Positions 34,175 to 43,934 of a DNA stretch of 55,036 bases are shown here, piece by piece. Position numbers and translations under genes: made by a program. The first letter of the stretch is position 1, and each line of letters starts with the position of its first letter. The notes below the pieces were generated by a model that was given only the letters and a program-made list of their open reading frames with translations, ran no database searches and was not told the DNA's origin. Origin of the DNA: Acidobacterium sp. (GTDB lineage: Bacteria; Acidobacteriota; Terriglobia; Terriglobales; Acidobacteriaceae); NCBI GenBank assembly GCA_003131625.1, contig PKVY01000139.1:476-55511 (forward strand), read 5' to 3'.

Positions 34175-35224
34175 GTGATCCTGCGCATTCAGGAACCCCG
34201 CGCACCGAAAGTACCGGACGCGGCCACCCCGCTGGGTGGTCCTGTGCGGGTGGCCGTGCCCGCACCTTCCTCCCCGATCAGAACTTTTCTCCAGAGCAGG
34301 GGAAACTCGAGGATGGCCGATTCGACCTTCCGCTGGCTGATGCTGCTCTGCGCTCTGAGCATTTTTGCCATCGTCGCGCTGATCGCCATCGAGCTGGTGA
34401 CGCATTCGCAGATGACGCTGGCGAAATTTGGCCTGAAGTTTTTCGTGGGCAGCGCATGGGACCCGGTGAGCGGCGAGTTTGGGGCTCTGCCGTTCATCTT
34501 CGGGACGCTCGTGTCATCGGCAGTATCGCTGATTCTGGCGGTTCCGCTGGCGGTCGGAGTGGCGATTTTTCTGACTGAGATGTGTCCAAAGGCGCTGCGC
34601 GGGAGCTTCTCGTTTCTGACCGAACTGCTGGCGGCGATTCCCAGTGTCGTCTACGGAACCTGGGCGATTTTCACCCTGGTTCCGCTGCTGCGCGAGTATG
34701 TGGATCCGGTGCTGATCAAGCTGCTGGGGTGGACCGGATTATTCGTGCAACCGGATTTCGGCATTGGCATGTTCGCGGCGGGAGTGATTCTGGCGATCAT
34801 GATCCTGCCCATCATCTCGTCGCTGACGCGCGAGGTGATGACGGCGGTGCCGCACACGCAGCGCGAGGCGGTGCTGGCGCTGGGCGCAACGCGCTGGGAG
34901 ATGATCCGGATGGGGGTGTTGCGCAACGCGCGCGTCGGCATCGTGGGCTCGATCATTCTGGGCCTGGGGCGGGCGCTGGGCGAGACGATGGCGGTTGCGA
35001 TGGTGATCGGCAGCAGCCCGACGATTTCGAAGTCACTGCTGGCGCCGGGCTACAGCATGGCAGCCGTGATCGCCAACGAGTTCAACGAAGCGGTCAGCGA
35101 CGTGCATCGGAGCGCACTGATCGAGATTGGGCTGGCGCTGTTTCTGGTCACGATTGTGGTGAACGCCTGTGCGCGGCTGCTGGTCTGGGCCGTGACGCGT
35201 GGAGCACCGGCGAGGGCAACCTAA
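34175..35224 (+). CDS. pstC: Phosphate ABC transporter permease PstC
   Basis: 349 residues, inner-membrane subunit. Six helices: RWLMLLCALSIFAIVALIAI, a stretch with FIFGTLVSSAVSLILAVPLA, LLAAIPSVVYGTWAIFTLVP, the segment GIGMFAAGVILAIMILPII, and the last two near the C-terminus. The permease EAA loop reads REAVLALGATRWEMIRMGVL and is followed by GLGRALGETMAVAMVIGS, characteristic of PstC. GTG 34175 gives a polar 46-residue N-terminus; ATG 34313 is an alternative that has no good ribosome site. Confidence 0.93.
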   Translation: MILRIQEPRAPKVPDAATPLGGPVRVAVPAPSSPIRTFLQSRGNSRMADSTFRWLMLLCALSIFAIVALIAIELVTHSQMTLAKFGLKFFVGSAWDPVSGEFGALPFIFGTLVSSAVSLILAVPLAVGVAIFLTEMCPKALRGSFSFLTELLAAIPSVVYGTWAIFTLVPLLREYVDPVLIKLLGWTGLFVQPDFGIGMFAAGVILAIMILPIISSLTREVMTAVPHTQREAVLALGATRWEMIRMGVLRNARVGIVGSIILGLGRALGETMAVAMVIGSSPTISKSLLAPGYSMAAVIANEFNEAVSDVHRSALIEIGLALFLVTIVVNACARLLVWAVTRGAPARAT

Positions 35225-35234
35225 CGCGGACGAC

Positions 35235-36113
35235 ATGGCGACCACCCATCCAAAGTCGAGTACCGCGAATCGCCGCTGGCGCTGGTTCGCAAACCATACG
35301 GCATCGGTTCTTGCGGTCGCCAGCACCATCCTGGTGATCGCGCCGCTGGTGGCTATCTTCGTCGACCTGGTCTACAAGGGTGCTGTTTCCCTGAACTGGA
35401 ACTTCTTCACTAAGCTGCCGGCGCCGGTAGGCGAGAATGGCGGGGGCATGGCCAACTCGATCGTCGGCTCTGCTCTTCTTCTGGGGCTGGCGAGCCTGAT
35501 GGGGGTTCCGATAGGGATTTCGGCGGGGATTTATCTCTCGGAGTACGGACGGGGAACCAAGCTGTCGAACGTCGTGCGTTTTACCGCGGATGTGCTCAAC
35601 GGCGTGCCTTCGATTGTGATGGGGATCGCGGTGTACGGGCTGATCGTCGTACCGCAAAAGGGCTTCTCGGCCTTCGCGGGAGGCGTCGTTCTGGGAATCA
35701 TGATGATTCCGACGGTGGCACGGACGACCGAGGAGATGCTGCTGATGGTGCCGCACTCGATTCGCGAGGCGGCGCTGGGGCTGGGGGTTCCGAACTGGCG
35801 GTCGATGCTGTCGATCACGCTGAAGACCGCGATGCCTGGTGTGATTACCGGCTGTATGCTGGCCTTTGCGCGCGTGGCCGGGGAAACGGCTCCGCTCCTG
35901 TTTACCGCGCTGGGCAATGAGTTCTGGAGCACGGCGCTGAACCAGCCGATTGCCGCCCTGCCGCTGCAGATTTACGTTTATGCGCTCGGCCCGTACGACG
36001 AATGGCATCGGCTGGCATGGGCCGGATCGCTGGTTCTGGTCTTTCTGATCGTGGTCTCCGTCGCTTTGGTCCGCTTCGTGACCACGCGCGGCGTGCTGAA
36101 AGGGGCAAGTTAA
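35235..36113 (+). CDS. pstA: Phosphate ABC transporter permease PstA
   Basis: 292 residues, partner of PstC in the membrane channel. Helices begin with ASTILVIAPLVAIFVDLVYK and SIVGSALLLGLASLMGVPIG. GISAGIYLSEYGRGTKLSNV and FTADVLNGVPSIVMGIAVYG are PstA hallmarks; the EAA loop is REAALGLGVPNWRSMLSITL, followed by ARVAGETAPLLFTALG. ATG 35235 is chosen; GTG 35199 would overlap pstC by 26 bases. The pstB start follows after 3 bases. Confidence 0.94.
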   Translation: MATTHPKSSTANRRWRWFANHTASVLAVASTILVIAPLVAIFVDLVYKGAVSLNWNFFTKLPAPVGENGGGMANSIVGSALLLGLASLMGVPIGISAGIYLSEYGRGTKLSNVVRFTADVLNGVPSIVMGIAVYGLIVVPQKGFSAFAGGVVLGIMMIPTVARTTEEMLLMVPHSIREAALGLGVPNWRSMLSITLKTAMPGVITGCMLAFARVAGETAPLLFTALGNEFWSTALNQPIAALPLQIYVYALGPYDEWHRLAWAGSLVLVFLIVVSVALVRFVTTRGVLKGAS

Positions 36114-36116
36114 GCG

Positions 36117-36875
36117 ATGGGGGTCAGCATCGAGGTCAACAACCTGAACGCATGGTATGGAACCAACCACACGTTACAGGACATCACGCTGCATATTCCG
36201 GCGAACGAGGCGACGGCGCTGATTGGGCCTTCGGGTTGCGGGAAGTCGACGTTTGTACGCTGCCTGAACCGGATGCACGAGACGAATCCGATCGCCAAAG
36301 TGACGGGCGAAGTGAAAGTCGGGGGCCAGGATATCTACAGCGAGACTTCGGCGGTGGAAGTCAGGCGGCGGATCGGAATGGTATTCCAGCGGCCGAATCC
36401 GTTTCCGACGATGTCGATTTACGACAATGTGGCGTCGGGGCTGCGGCTGAACGGCTACCGTAACCGGCGCGTGCTGGATGAGGTGGTGGAGCGTTCGCTG
36501 AAGAGCTCGGCGCTGTGGGACGAAGTGAAGGATGAGCTGAAGAAGAAATCCGGCGCGAGCCTTTCCGGCGGACAACAGCAGCGGCTGTGCATCGCACGGG
36601 CGCTGGCGGTGGATCCGGAAGTGCTGCTGATGGACGAACCGGCGTCGGCGCTGGATCCGGTATCGACCGCGAAGATCGAGGATTTGATTTTCCAGCTAAA
36701 GGTGCAGTACACGATTGTGATTGTGACGCACAACATGCAGCAGGCGGCGCGCGTAGCCGAGCGCACCGGGTTCTTCCTGAACGGCAGGCTTGTCGAATTC
36801 GATTCGACGCACAAAATATTTACGAACCCCGGGGACAAGCGGACGGAAGATTACATCACGGGCAGGTTTGGATAA
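36117..36875 (+). CDS. pstB: Phosphate ABC transporter ATPase PstB
   Basis: 252 residues, drives phosphate import. Walker A is [18 protein letters not shown]; the Q-loop [17 protein letters not shown] is specific to PstB. Signature [20 protein letters not shown], Walker [14 protein letters not shown], and the switch His in [20 protein letters not shown] are intact. The stop shares one base with the phoU start (TAATG at 36873-36877). Confidence 0.97.
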   Translation: MGVSIEVNNLNAWYGTNHTLQDITLHIPANEATALIGPSGCGKSTFVRCLNRMHETNPIAKVTGEVKVGGQDIYSETSAVEVRRRIGMVFQRPNPFPTMSIYDNVASGLRLNGYRNRRVLDEVVERSLKSSALWDEVKDELKKKSGASLSGGQQQRLCIARALAVDPEVLLMDEPASALDPVSTAKIEDLIFQLKVQYTIVIVTHNMQQAARVAERTGFFLNGRLVEFDSTHKIFTNPGDKRTEDYITGRFG

Positions 36876-37567
36876 TGCGAATCCGATTCCAGCAAAACCT
36901 GGACGATTTGAAGGAAAAACTGCTGGTGATGGCGGGGATGGCCGAGCAGTCGATCCAGCGCGCGGTGGAGGCGTACCGGGTGCGCGATCTTTCCATCTGC
37001 GATCTTGTGGATCGCGGAGAGATGGCGATCAATCGTCTGGAACGGGAAATCGATCAGATGGCGCTGGACCTGCTGGCGATGGAGCAGCCGATGGCCATCG
37101 ACCTGCGGTTTATTTTGTCGGTGATCAAGATCAACGCGGACGTGGAGCGCGTCGGCGACTCGGCGCGGGTGATCAGCGATCGGGTGCGGGAGCTGCAAGC
37201 GTTTCCGATGGCGGAACTGCCGATCGATATTCCGCGGATTGCAAACCTGGCGAGTGGGATGGTGCGCAAGTCGCTGCAGGCGTTCATCGAAGGCGACGCG
37301 GACATGGCGGAGGCCGTGCTTCTGATGGACGACAGCGTGGATAAGCTGAATGGAGCGGCGCATTACACGCTGCTGAACCTGATGAAGAAGGAGCCGAACC
37401 TGGCTCCGCAGGCATTGAATGCGCTGATGATCTCGCGGGCGCTGGAGCGGGTGGCCGATCACGCTACCAACATCGCCGAGGACGTGATTTTCTGGGTACG
37501 GGGAGCGGATGTGCGCCACAACGTGGGCGTCGCGGCGGTGGACAGCCAGCGTGGAGGGAAGAGCTAG
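36875..37567 (+). CDS. phoU: Phosphate signalling protein PhoU
   Basis: 230 residues of two three-helix bundles. The metal-binding E/D-x3-D patterns appear at VERVGDSARVISDRVREL and again at LERVADHATNIAEDVIFWV, the classic PhoU repeats. PhoU couples the Pst transporter to the PhoR/PhoB sensor and keeps the regulon off in excess phosphate. Last gene of the operon; no phoR or phoB is in the window, so the regulators are elsewhere. A divergent-orientation helicase gene ends 45 bases downstream. Confidence 0.95.
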   Translation: MRIRFQQNLDDLKEKLLVMAGMAEQSIQRAVEAYRVRDLSICDLVDRGEMAINRLEREIDQMALDLLAMEQPMAIDLRFILSVIKINADVERVGDSARVISDRVRELQAFPMAELPIDIPRIANLASGMVRKSLQAFIEGDADMAEAVLLMDDSVDKLNGAAHYTLLNLMKKEPNLAPQALNALMISRALERVADHATNIAEDVIFWVRGADVRHNVGVAAVDSQRGGKS

Positions 37568-37611
37568 CCGCAGACGGGTCGAAAACGGATCGCGACGAAA
37601 GCGCCGTAGCC

Positions 37612-40600
37612 CTATGCCGGGCCGGGGTCCCAGTGGTCGAGCGCGGTGATCGCCGGATAATACAGTCCCAGGCGAAGTGGGGTATCCGGCCCGTGCAGGG
37701 CGCGCAACGCGCGTGCATAGGCGAGGAGCTGCGGGGCGTAGAGAGCGCGCTCAGCCTGAAGGAAAAGGGCGCCGGAGGGAGCTCGGCCGCTCGTCTTGTA
37801 GTCAATCACCCACAAATAATCGGAGCCTTCGACAAGCGGTTCGGGGCCGGCGCGGAAGACGCGATCGGCGCGCAAGGTGCGGAGGCGGGAGCCGGATTCG
37901 CCGGTGACCACGCCGGACCATGAGACTTCGGACTGGGCTGCGGCGTGGGGGGCGAGAATCCACTGACAGACCGGATCGGCCGCGCAGGCAAGCAGCATCT
38001 GTGTCACGGTGCTGGTGACAGATTTGAGGGAGTCGCCGATGAGTGCCGACGCGCGGAGCAGGGCGACGACGCGTGAGCGGAGCTGGGCATTGTCGAGGCG
38101 GGCGAGCTCGGAACCGAGGCGCTCGAGAAGCGTGTGCACCGCCGAACCGATCAGGCGAGCCTGGCGTGAGCCCTCCGGACGCAGGAATTCGGGAGTATCC
38201 GGAGGACCGGAAGAAATTGATCCGGTCACGGTTACATTTTCCTGGGATGTGAGTTGCGCGGCATCGAGCGGCAGGCGACGCAGGGTGAGACGAGGGGCCG
38301 ATTCGCCGACGGCAGCGACTTCTTCGAGAACGCCGGGGGCGGGGAAGGCGAGAACGCGGGCGGGGGGCGCGACTGGAGACTCGCGCAGAGCCGATTCGAA
38401 GTCCGCATGCAGCGCCGGCCACGCCGTGGCCAGCAAGCTGTCCTTGTTCTCGTACCTGACGCCAGAGGCGGAGGCAACGGCGGCGCCGAGGAGATGCAGC
38501 TCGCGACGCGCGCGCGTGCAGGCAACGTAGAAGAGGCGCTTGCGCTCTTCGTCGAAGCGAATCTGACGCTGATTGCGGACCCAGGCGTACAGGGGTTCTG
38601 TGTCTTCTCCGTGGAGGCCGATGGGGGCGACCAGGAATTCGTTTTCGGCGGAGTTACCGGGACTGGTCCGCTCGAGTGAGCAGACGAGCGGCTTTGGGTC
38701 GCTGGAAGACTTGCGGTCGAGACCGGGAACGAGGACGACTTCGAAGCCGAGGCCTTTGGCCTTGTGGATGGTCATGAGCTGGATGCCGCAGCGTTCGCTG
38801 ACAGCGGGGTCGGGCTGGGCGAAGAGGCGGTTGAACTCCGCGTCGAATTCCGCGGTGGATGGAGCAAGGCCGTCGGGCGTGACGGCGTCGAGCAAAGAGA
38901 AAAAGACCTGGGTGTTTTCGTAAGCCGCCGCGTCGATACAGGCGGGACCGCCGAGGGTCCGCCAGGTGCGTTCGATCCAGGAGGAGAAAGAGGGGGATTC
39001 AGACTGGCGCCAGCGGAGATCGAGGGCGCGGCGGAGGATTTCGGCGGTGCGGGAGAGGCGTTGCCGACCGTCGGCGGAGAGTAGGTACAGGTGACGGTCG
39101 ATGAGCTCCAGGATCGACAAATCCTTGAATTCGGGATGGTCGGAGCCGGTGAGGAGGTGGAGGTCGGAAAGCGTGAGACCGCACCATGGGGCACGCAGCA
39201 CGGAAAGCCATGCGATGCGGTTCATGGGGTGGAGCAGGGCGCGGGTGAGTGCGAGGAGATCGAGGAGTTCCTGGCGCTCGGACAGATGTTCGATATCGAC
39301 GGCGCGGAAAGGGATCTTGTTGCGGCGGAGCAGCGGGACGATCTGGGCAAGATGAGTGCGGGCGCGGACGAGGATGGCGACACGGTATTCGGAGCCGGCA
39401 GCCTGGGCCTGGGCGATGCGCGGGAGATGTTGCTCGAGAATGTGAAGAACGTCGAGAGCTTCCTGCTGCTGCGCGCTGGCGATGTCTGCCAGGGTGGCGC
39501 GACGATCTGCACTGCCGATCACCCGCGGGTGAATATGCAATGACGCCTGGGAGGGGTCAGCAGCCGCGGAGGAGTTTGCGCGCGCGAAAGGGACGGAGGC
39601 AGCGCCAGGAGGAGCTTCCTCAGCGCAGATGAGATCGAAGATGGCGTTGAGAGGATCGGTGAGGCCCGCATGCGAACGGAAGTTGACGGAAAGCTGCACA
39701 GGCTGACAGCGAACGCGGGTGCCAACAGGGCCGATGCCATGATCGCGTACGTGGGTGAAGAGCTCGACCTCCGCCTGGCGGAACAGATAGATGGATTGCA
39801 TGGGATCGCCAACGAGGAAGCAGGTGCGATGCTCGCCGGGATCCCAGGCGGTAAGGAGCGCGGAGACCAGTTTGTGCTGGCGGCGCGAAGTGTCCTGGAA
39901 CTCATCGATGAGGAGATGGCGGAGGTTGCCGGCAATGTCGATGACGCGCTCCGGAGATTTCTCGAGAACGAGGAGCGCGGCGAGGTTCAGCTCGGTGAAG
40001 TCCACTTTGTTGTGCTCGGCGAAGACAACGTTGAGCTCGGCAACGGCCTGGCGCAGGACTGTGAAGACATGGCGAAGGGTGGTCCACTGGGCTTCGGTGT
40101 AGGTGGCGGGGGGCAAGCGGCGAATGGCGCCGAGGGCAGTGAGGAGCTCCGGCTTGCGCTGAAGCCACTCCAGAAGGTTCTGCATGTCAGCCTTGCGCTG
40201 TTTGGCTTCGCGCCCGGTGGGGGGAAAACCCTGACGCACATTGACGTTTCTGCGCCATTCGTTTTCGCTGGTGAGGAGAAAATCGCAGATGCTGCTCCAG
40301 TGTTCCCGTGACATTGCCGGGGAGAGCGTCTGCATGCCCGCCAGGACAGCGAGGTCCTGGTTCCCCTGCGAGCAGGCGTAGTTGGCCAGTTGAAGCAACT
40401 GCCTGGCGACCGCCTCCTGATCGTTGAGAAGGCGCAAGGCTTCAGTGAGGACGCGGTGAATCTCGCGATAGAAGGGAGCTTCGAGCTTAATGCGCAGATC
40501 GGCCCAGTCCTCTTCGCTCATTTCCCTGGAAAGCGGGAAGGCGTCCTGCCACTGATCGCGCACTTGCAGCATGCCGGCGAGGAGCGATTCGCAGTCAGCG

Positions 40601-41160
40601 AGGCGGTTGTCGCGGAGATCGAGAAGGCGGGCGAGAGCCTCGTCGAGCGAGGCATTCGGACCGCCGAGATGTTCGAGGGTGCGACGGGCAGCGAGAGCGT
40701 ACAGCGAATCGGCTTCTTCGAGGGGCTGAAAACGGCCGCCGAGGCGCGCCAGCAGCGGGCGGTCGTGAGCGATGCGGAGGCAGAGCGAGTCGATGGTCTC
40801 GATCGCGAGGCGCTCCGGGTGGTCGAGGATGTTCCAGCCACGCCGTTCGGCGTGGGCAAGGGCATCTCGCGCAGCGGCCATGCGGTCGAAGTCCTCGGGG
40901 CCGAACTTGCGACGGCCGGCGGCGGCTTCCAGATCGCGCAGGATACGGCCGCGCATCTCCGCGGTCGCGGCCCGTGTGAAAGTGATGGCGAGAATCTCCT
41001 CGGGCTCGTCGACTGCGGCAAGGAGGCGCAGATAGCGGCGGGTGAGCAGGTCGGTTTTGCCGGAGCCTGCGGGGGCCTGAACGATGACTGAGCCGCGAAT
41101 GTCGAGGGCGGCTTCGCGCGCGGCAGCATCGGCCGGAGCGTCGACAAGGATGTTAGTCAT
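37612..41160 (-). CDS. AddA-like UvrD-family helicase with C-terminal nuclease
   Basis: 1182 residues, a superfamily 1 helicase-nuclease for double-strand-break processing. Motifs: Walker A VIVQAPAGSGKTDLLTRRYL (about 26-45), EILAITFTRAATAEMRGR, DEAD-type HLLIDEFQDTSRRQHKLVSA, FLVGDPMQSIYLFRQAEVEL, SVNFRSHAGLTDPLNAIF, MTIHKAKGLGFEVVLVPGLD and FYVACTRARRELHLLGAAV. Near the C-terminus LWVIDYKTSGRAPSG is the PD-(D/E)xK nuclease site, as in AddA and RecB. Its start ATG 41160 lies inside the end of the AddB-like gene (8-base overlap), so the two are one operon. It replaces RecBCD in many Gram-negative phyla. The gene is on the strand opposite to phoU. Confidence 0.9.
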   Translation of the reverse strand: MTNILVDAPADAAAREAALDIRGSVIVQAPAGSGKTDLLTRRYLRLLAAVDEPEEILAITFTRAATAEMRGRILRDLEAAAGRRKFGPEDFDRMAAARDALAHAERRGWNILDHPERLAIETIDSLCLRIAHDRPLLARLGGRFQPLEEADSLYALAARRTLEHLGGPNASLDEALARLLDLRDNRLADCESLLAGMLQVRDQWQDAFPLSREMSEEDWADLRIKLEAPFYREIHRVLTEALRLLNDQEAVARQLLQLANYACSQGNQDLAVLAGMQTLSPAMSREHWSSICDFLLTSENEWRRNVNVRQGFPPTGREAKQRKADMQNLLEWLQRKPELLTALGAIRRLPPATYTEAQWTTLRHVFTVLRQAVAELNVVFAEHNKVDFTELNLAALLVLEKSPERVIDIAGNLRHLLIDEFQDTSRRQHKLVSALLTAWDPGEHRTCFLVGDPMQSIYLFRQAEVELFTHVRDHGIGPVGTRVRCQPVQLSVNFRSHAGLTDPLNAIFDLICAEEAPPGAASVPFARANSSAAADPSQASLHIHPRVIGSADRRATLADIASAQQQEALDVLHILEQHLPRIAQAQAAGSEYRVAILVRARTHLAQIVPLLRRNKIPFRAVDIEHLSERQELLDLLALTRALLHPMNRIAWLSVLRAPWCGLTLSDLHLLTGSDHPEFKDLSILELIDRHLYLLSADGRQRLSRTAEILRRALDLRWRQSESPSFSSWIERTWRTLGGPACIDAAAYENTQVFFSLLDAVTPDGLAPSTAEFDAEFNRLFAQPDPAVSERCGIQLMTIHKAKGLGFEVVLVPGLDRKSSSDPKPLVCSLERTSPGNSAENEFLVAPIGLHGEDTEPLYAWVRNQRQIRFDEERKRLFYVACTRARRELHLLGAAVASASGVRYENKDSLLATAWPALHADFESALRESPVAPPARVLAFPAPGVLEEVAAVGESAPRLTLRRLPLDAAQLTSQENVTVTGSISSGPPDTPEFLRPEGSRQARLIGSAVHTLLERLGSELARLDNAQLRSRVVALLRASALIGDSLKSVTSTVTQMLLACAADPVCQWILAPHAAAQSEVSWSGVVTGESGSRLRTLRADRVFRAGPEPLVEGSDYLWVIDYKTSGRAPSGALFLQAERALYAPQLLAYARALRALHGPDTPLRLGLYYPAITALDHWDPGPA

Positions 41161-43903
41161 CTGGATCCTCGTCGTCGTTGCCCGGGACGCCGATGGGCGC
41201 GAGATTGAGTTCGGCGATGCGGCAGAGAGCCTGGAAATGGCACTGGTCGCAGGCATGCGGTCGGGGATCGACGGCGGCTTGGCCCGCCAGGAATTGTTCG
41301 GCGAGCTTTTCGAGGGCGCGGGCCCATTCGTCCCGCGTGGAATCGGAATAAGGATCGGTGAAGAGAACCGTTCTTGTGCCCTGATCGGCCAGGAGCTGCG
41401 AACGCGCGTCACGTACGCGCCCTTCAAATCCGGTTTCACCAGCGCGAATGCGGGCAAAGAGAATGCCGCTCAGGTTCTCGACATTGCCGTAGGCAGCGTA
41501 AAGGGGAAGCTGCGGATCGGAGGGGCGCTCGCCTTGCCAGGCGGCGGGCGAGACGCGACCGGTCTTGTAATCCAGAAGCAGGCGGCTGCCATCGGCGAGG
41601 AGGTCGATGCGATCGGCGCGAAGATTGAGGCGCAGGTCGCCGATGTGGACGTCGTCGAGGCGTTGTTCGCAGGCTTCAACGGTGAAGGGCTGACGGTTGG
41701 CTTCGATCCCGAGCCATTCCTCAATGCGCGTCAGGAGGCGGCGCTTTTCGGCCGCGAGGCAGCCCTGCTGCCATGGGTCGGCAGGAGAGGAGCCGAATCG
41801 GGCAGTAAAGACCGCATCGATATGTGCGTCGAGAATGCCGGGAAGTGTGTTTGTAACAATGGCAGTGACAAGATCGTCACGGGTGCGGATGGGTACCGGT
41901 TCAGACACGGAAAACAGGCGCTGCATCACCTCGTGGAGCAGTCTGCCTTGTGTGGCTGGGCTGAGCCCTCGTTCTGTGTCCTCGAGCGGCGAGGCACGGA
42001 GACGCTTTGCGGCAAAGGCCTGAAACGGGCATGCAGCCTGCCGCTTGAGAACATCTGCACCGCCGGCGTTTTGTTCGCGGGGCCATGGCAGCGCGCCGGA
42101 AACGTCGGCGATTTCTTCAAGAGACGCGATGGGAGGCGGCTGAGGTGCGGGGCCGAAGGTACTGGTGGATTGCGGACACGCATCGCTCGGGAACAGTACG
42201 GAAATGAGAGGCGAGGGGCGGAGTTCAGCGTCCTTGTCACGCTGAGCGAAGCTGAAGACGATCCGCGGGGCAGCGGCGAGCAGGCGCGAGGTCACGGTTT
42301 GGGCAAGGTTCCAGTCGTCGTCGGGAGTGGCATGGGGCATGGCGAACTGTCGCTGGAGGGCGGGCGGAAGCAGCGGATGGAAGCGGCCGCGCTGGGGCCA
42401 TGCGGCATCATCGGTGCCCATAAACCAGATGGCATCGAATTGCTGGCCGGAGGATTCGAAGGGGCCCATGATCTGGATGGGCGCGTCGTGGGACTCCGGA
42501 GCGAAGATGGTTTCCCGGCTCTGGCGCTCGAGAAGAGCGATGAAATCGTCGTAGTTATATCGGGCGCCGTCGAAATCGAGCAGGGCGATTTCGTCGAGGA
42601 GGCGTTGCCAGCGCTGGAGGGCCTGATACTGCACGGAGTCAGCTGTGCGTGGGCCGGGCCAGCCGACCCGATCGAGCAGGAGAGGGGCGAGATCGGTCCA
42701 TGCAGACAGTTGGCGGGAACCGTCGCGGATCCTGTTCGATTCCACGGCGCGCAGGAGATCGCCGAAATGGACGTGAAGAGTGCGCAGGGCGGGGAGTCCG
42801 GCGAGCGCATTGCGCCAGGTTACGAGGGAGCGTTCCGGCGATAGCAAACCGTAGCGGCGCTGACGGGCGTCATGCTGGGCGAGAGCAAGATGATTTGTAA
42901 CGGTGTCGGCGACGAATCCCGAGAGCATGAGCCAGGAAATCTCTTCTTCCTGGAGAGGCGCGGTGATCCAGCGCAGGAGCAGAAGAGCTGCGCGAATGGC
43001 GGGAATATCGGCGAGAGGCTGTCCGAGCGAGAATTCCCAAGGCATGAGGGACGAGGGGCGGCGGACGTCCTCGCTCGCGGGCATGAGAATGCGGCGGAAG
43101 ATGCGATCAATTTCGCGGCGCGCGTCGGCGATGCCAGGAACAATGACGGCGATGCGGGTGGTGGGGTTCTCAACCAGCAGATTGCGCGCCCAGCCTGCGC
43201 AGGTGGCGATTTCGTCACGCCGATCGTTGGCGACGATCCAGGAGCGGTTGGCATCCTGCTGGGCAAGCGGCGGTTCGGAACCGGCTTCGGTAACGGTGAT
43301 GCCATGAGATTCGAGCGCTGCAAGAAGGTCGCGCTGGGCGGGCGTGATGCGATCGAAGCCGACGAGGAGGAGTTCGGGCGGCAGCTTGAAATCGGCGGCA
43401 TTGCCGAGTAGCGAAGCCAGAGTCGATTCGAGGTCGCTGGCGCTGAGCCATCCGTGGCGGGCGCATTCGCGCTCGAAGCTGGCAGCCCAATGGCGGAAGC
43501 GCTCGGCATCAGTTTGGGCGTCGTTCGAACCCCAGGACTGCTGGCGGGATGAGTGGGCCTTCCAGGCGGAGAGCAGGGACCAGGCCTCCATGGCGAGAGC
43601 GGCCATCAGTTCCGGCGATATGACGAGGGCAGCGTCGTCGCGCTGGGCGCGGGTCCAGAGGGTGCGCTCCTGCAACGACGTGAGAAGAACGGGTGCGCCA
43701 TCGGTCGAGAAAACGTGATCGCGCCAGAGGTTGCGGAGCCAGGAATCCCAGTCGTAGATCGATGGCGTGGGCCAGACGGTATGGCCTGCGGCGCGCTGCG
43801 CTCCCGCGAATTGGAGGTGCAGAGCACGCGCGGCGCGGGGGCTGGCAGCGACGATGGTGGCACCGCGCCGGAGCGCATCAGCGATGGGCCGGGCCAATGT
43901 CAT
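41153..43903 (-). CDS. AddB-like PD-(D/E)xK nuclease/inactivated helicase
   Basis: 916 residues, partner of the AddA-like helicase. The N-terminus (ATIVAASPRAARALHLQFAG, WPTPSIYDWDSWL) is the degenerate helicase type found in AddB-like 'probable DNA repair' proteins; SQQFDAIWFMGTDDAAWP follows. The C-terminal nuclease has GRLLHEVMQRLFSV, LRADRIDLLADGSRLLLDYK with the catalytic Asp and Lys, and QLPLYAAYGNVENL. Four cysteines, one in RQAACPFQAFAA and three in HACDQCHFQALC (C-x2-C-x5-C), match the 4Fe-4S staple of AddB. It is divergent from the SCO gene with only 31 bases between starts. Confidence 0.86.
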   Translation of the reverse strand: MTLARPIADALRRGATIVAASPRAARALHLQFAGAQRAAGHTVWPTPSIYDWDSWLRNLWRDHVFSTDGAPVLLTSLQERTLWTRAQRDDAALVISPELMAALAMEAWSLLSAWKAHSSRQQSWGSNDAQTDAERFRHWAASFERECARHGWLSASDLESTLASLLGNAADFKLPPELLLVGFDRITPAQRDLLAALESHGITVTEAGSEPPLAQQDANRSWIVANDRRDEIATCAGWARNLLVENPTTRIAVIVPGIADARREIDRIFRRILMPASEDVRRPSSLMPWEFSLGQPLADIPAIRAALLLLRWITAPLQEEEISWLMLSGFVADTVTNHLALAQHDARQRRYGLLSPERSLVTWRNALAGLPALRTLHVHFGDLLRAVESNRIRDGSRQLSAWTDLAPLLLDRVGWPGPRTADSVQYQALQRWQRLLDEIALLDFDGARYNYDDFIALLERQSRETIFAPESHDAPIQIMGPFESSGQQFDAIWFMGTDDAAWPQRGRFHPLLPPALQRQFAMPHATPDDDWNLAQTVTSRLLAAAPRIVFSFAQRDKDAELRPSPLISVLFPSDACPQSTSTFGPAPQPPPIASLEEIADVSGALPWPREQNAGGADVLKRQAACPFQAFAAKRLRASPLEDTERGLSPATQGRLLHEVMQRLFSVSEPVPIRTRDDLVTAIVTNTLPGILDAHIDAVFTARFGSSPADPWQQGCLAAEKRRLLTRIEEWLGIEANRQPFTVEACEQRLDDVHIGDLRLNLRADRIDLLADGSRLLLDYKTGRVSPAAWQGERPSDPQLPLYAAYGNVENLSGILFARIRAGETGFEGRVRDARSQLLADQGTRTVLFTDPYSDSTRDEWARALEKLAEQFLAGQAAVDPRPHACDQCHFQALCRIAELNLAPIGVPGNDDEDPDD

Positions 43904-43934
43904 AGGGGATCTTCATCCAAGTGTAAACTGGCGG

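Noticed and set aside
34189-37519. Long minus-strand frames opposite the pst operon
   Set aside because: The plus strand carries five complete, well-known genes. The minus frames have no recognisable domain and only mirror GC-rich third positions.
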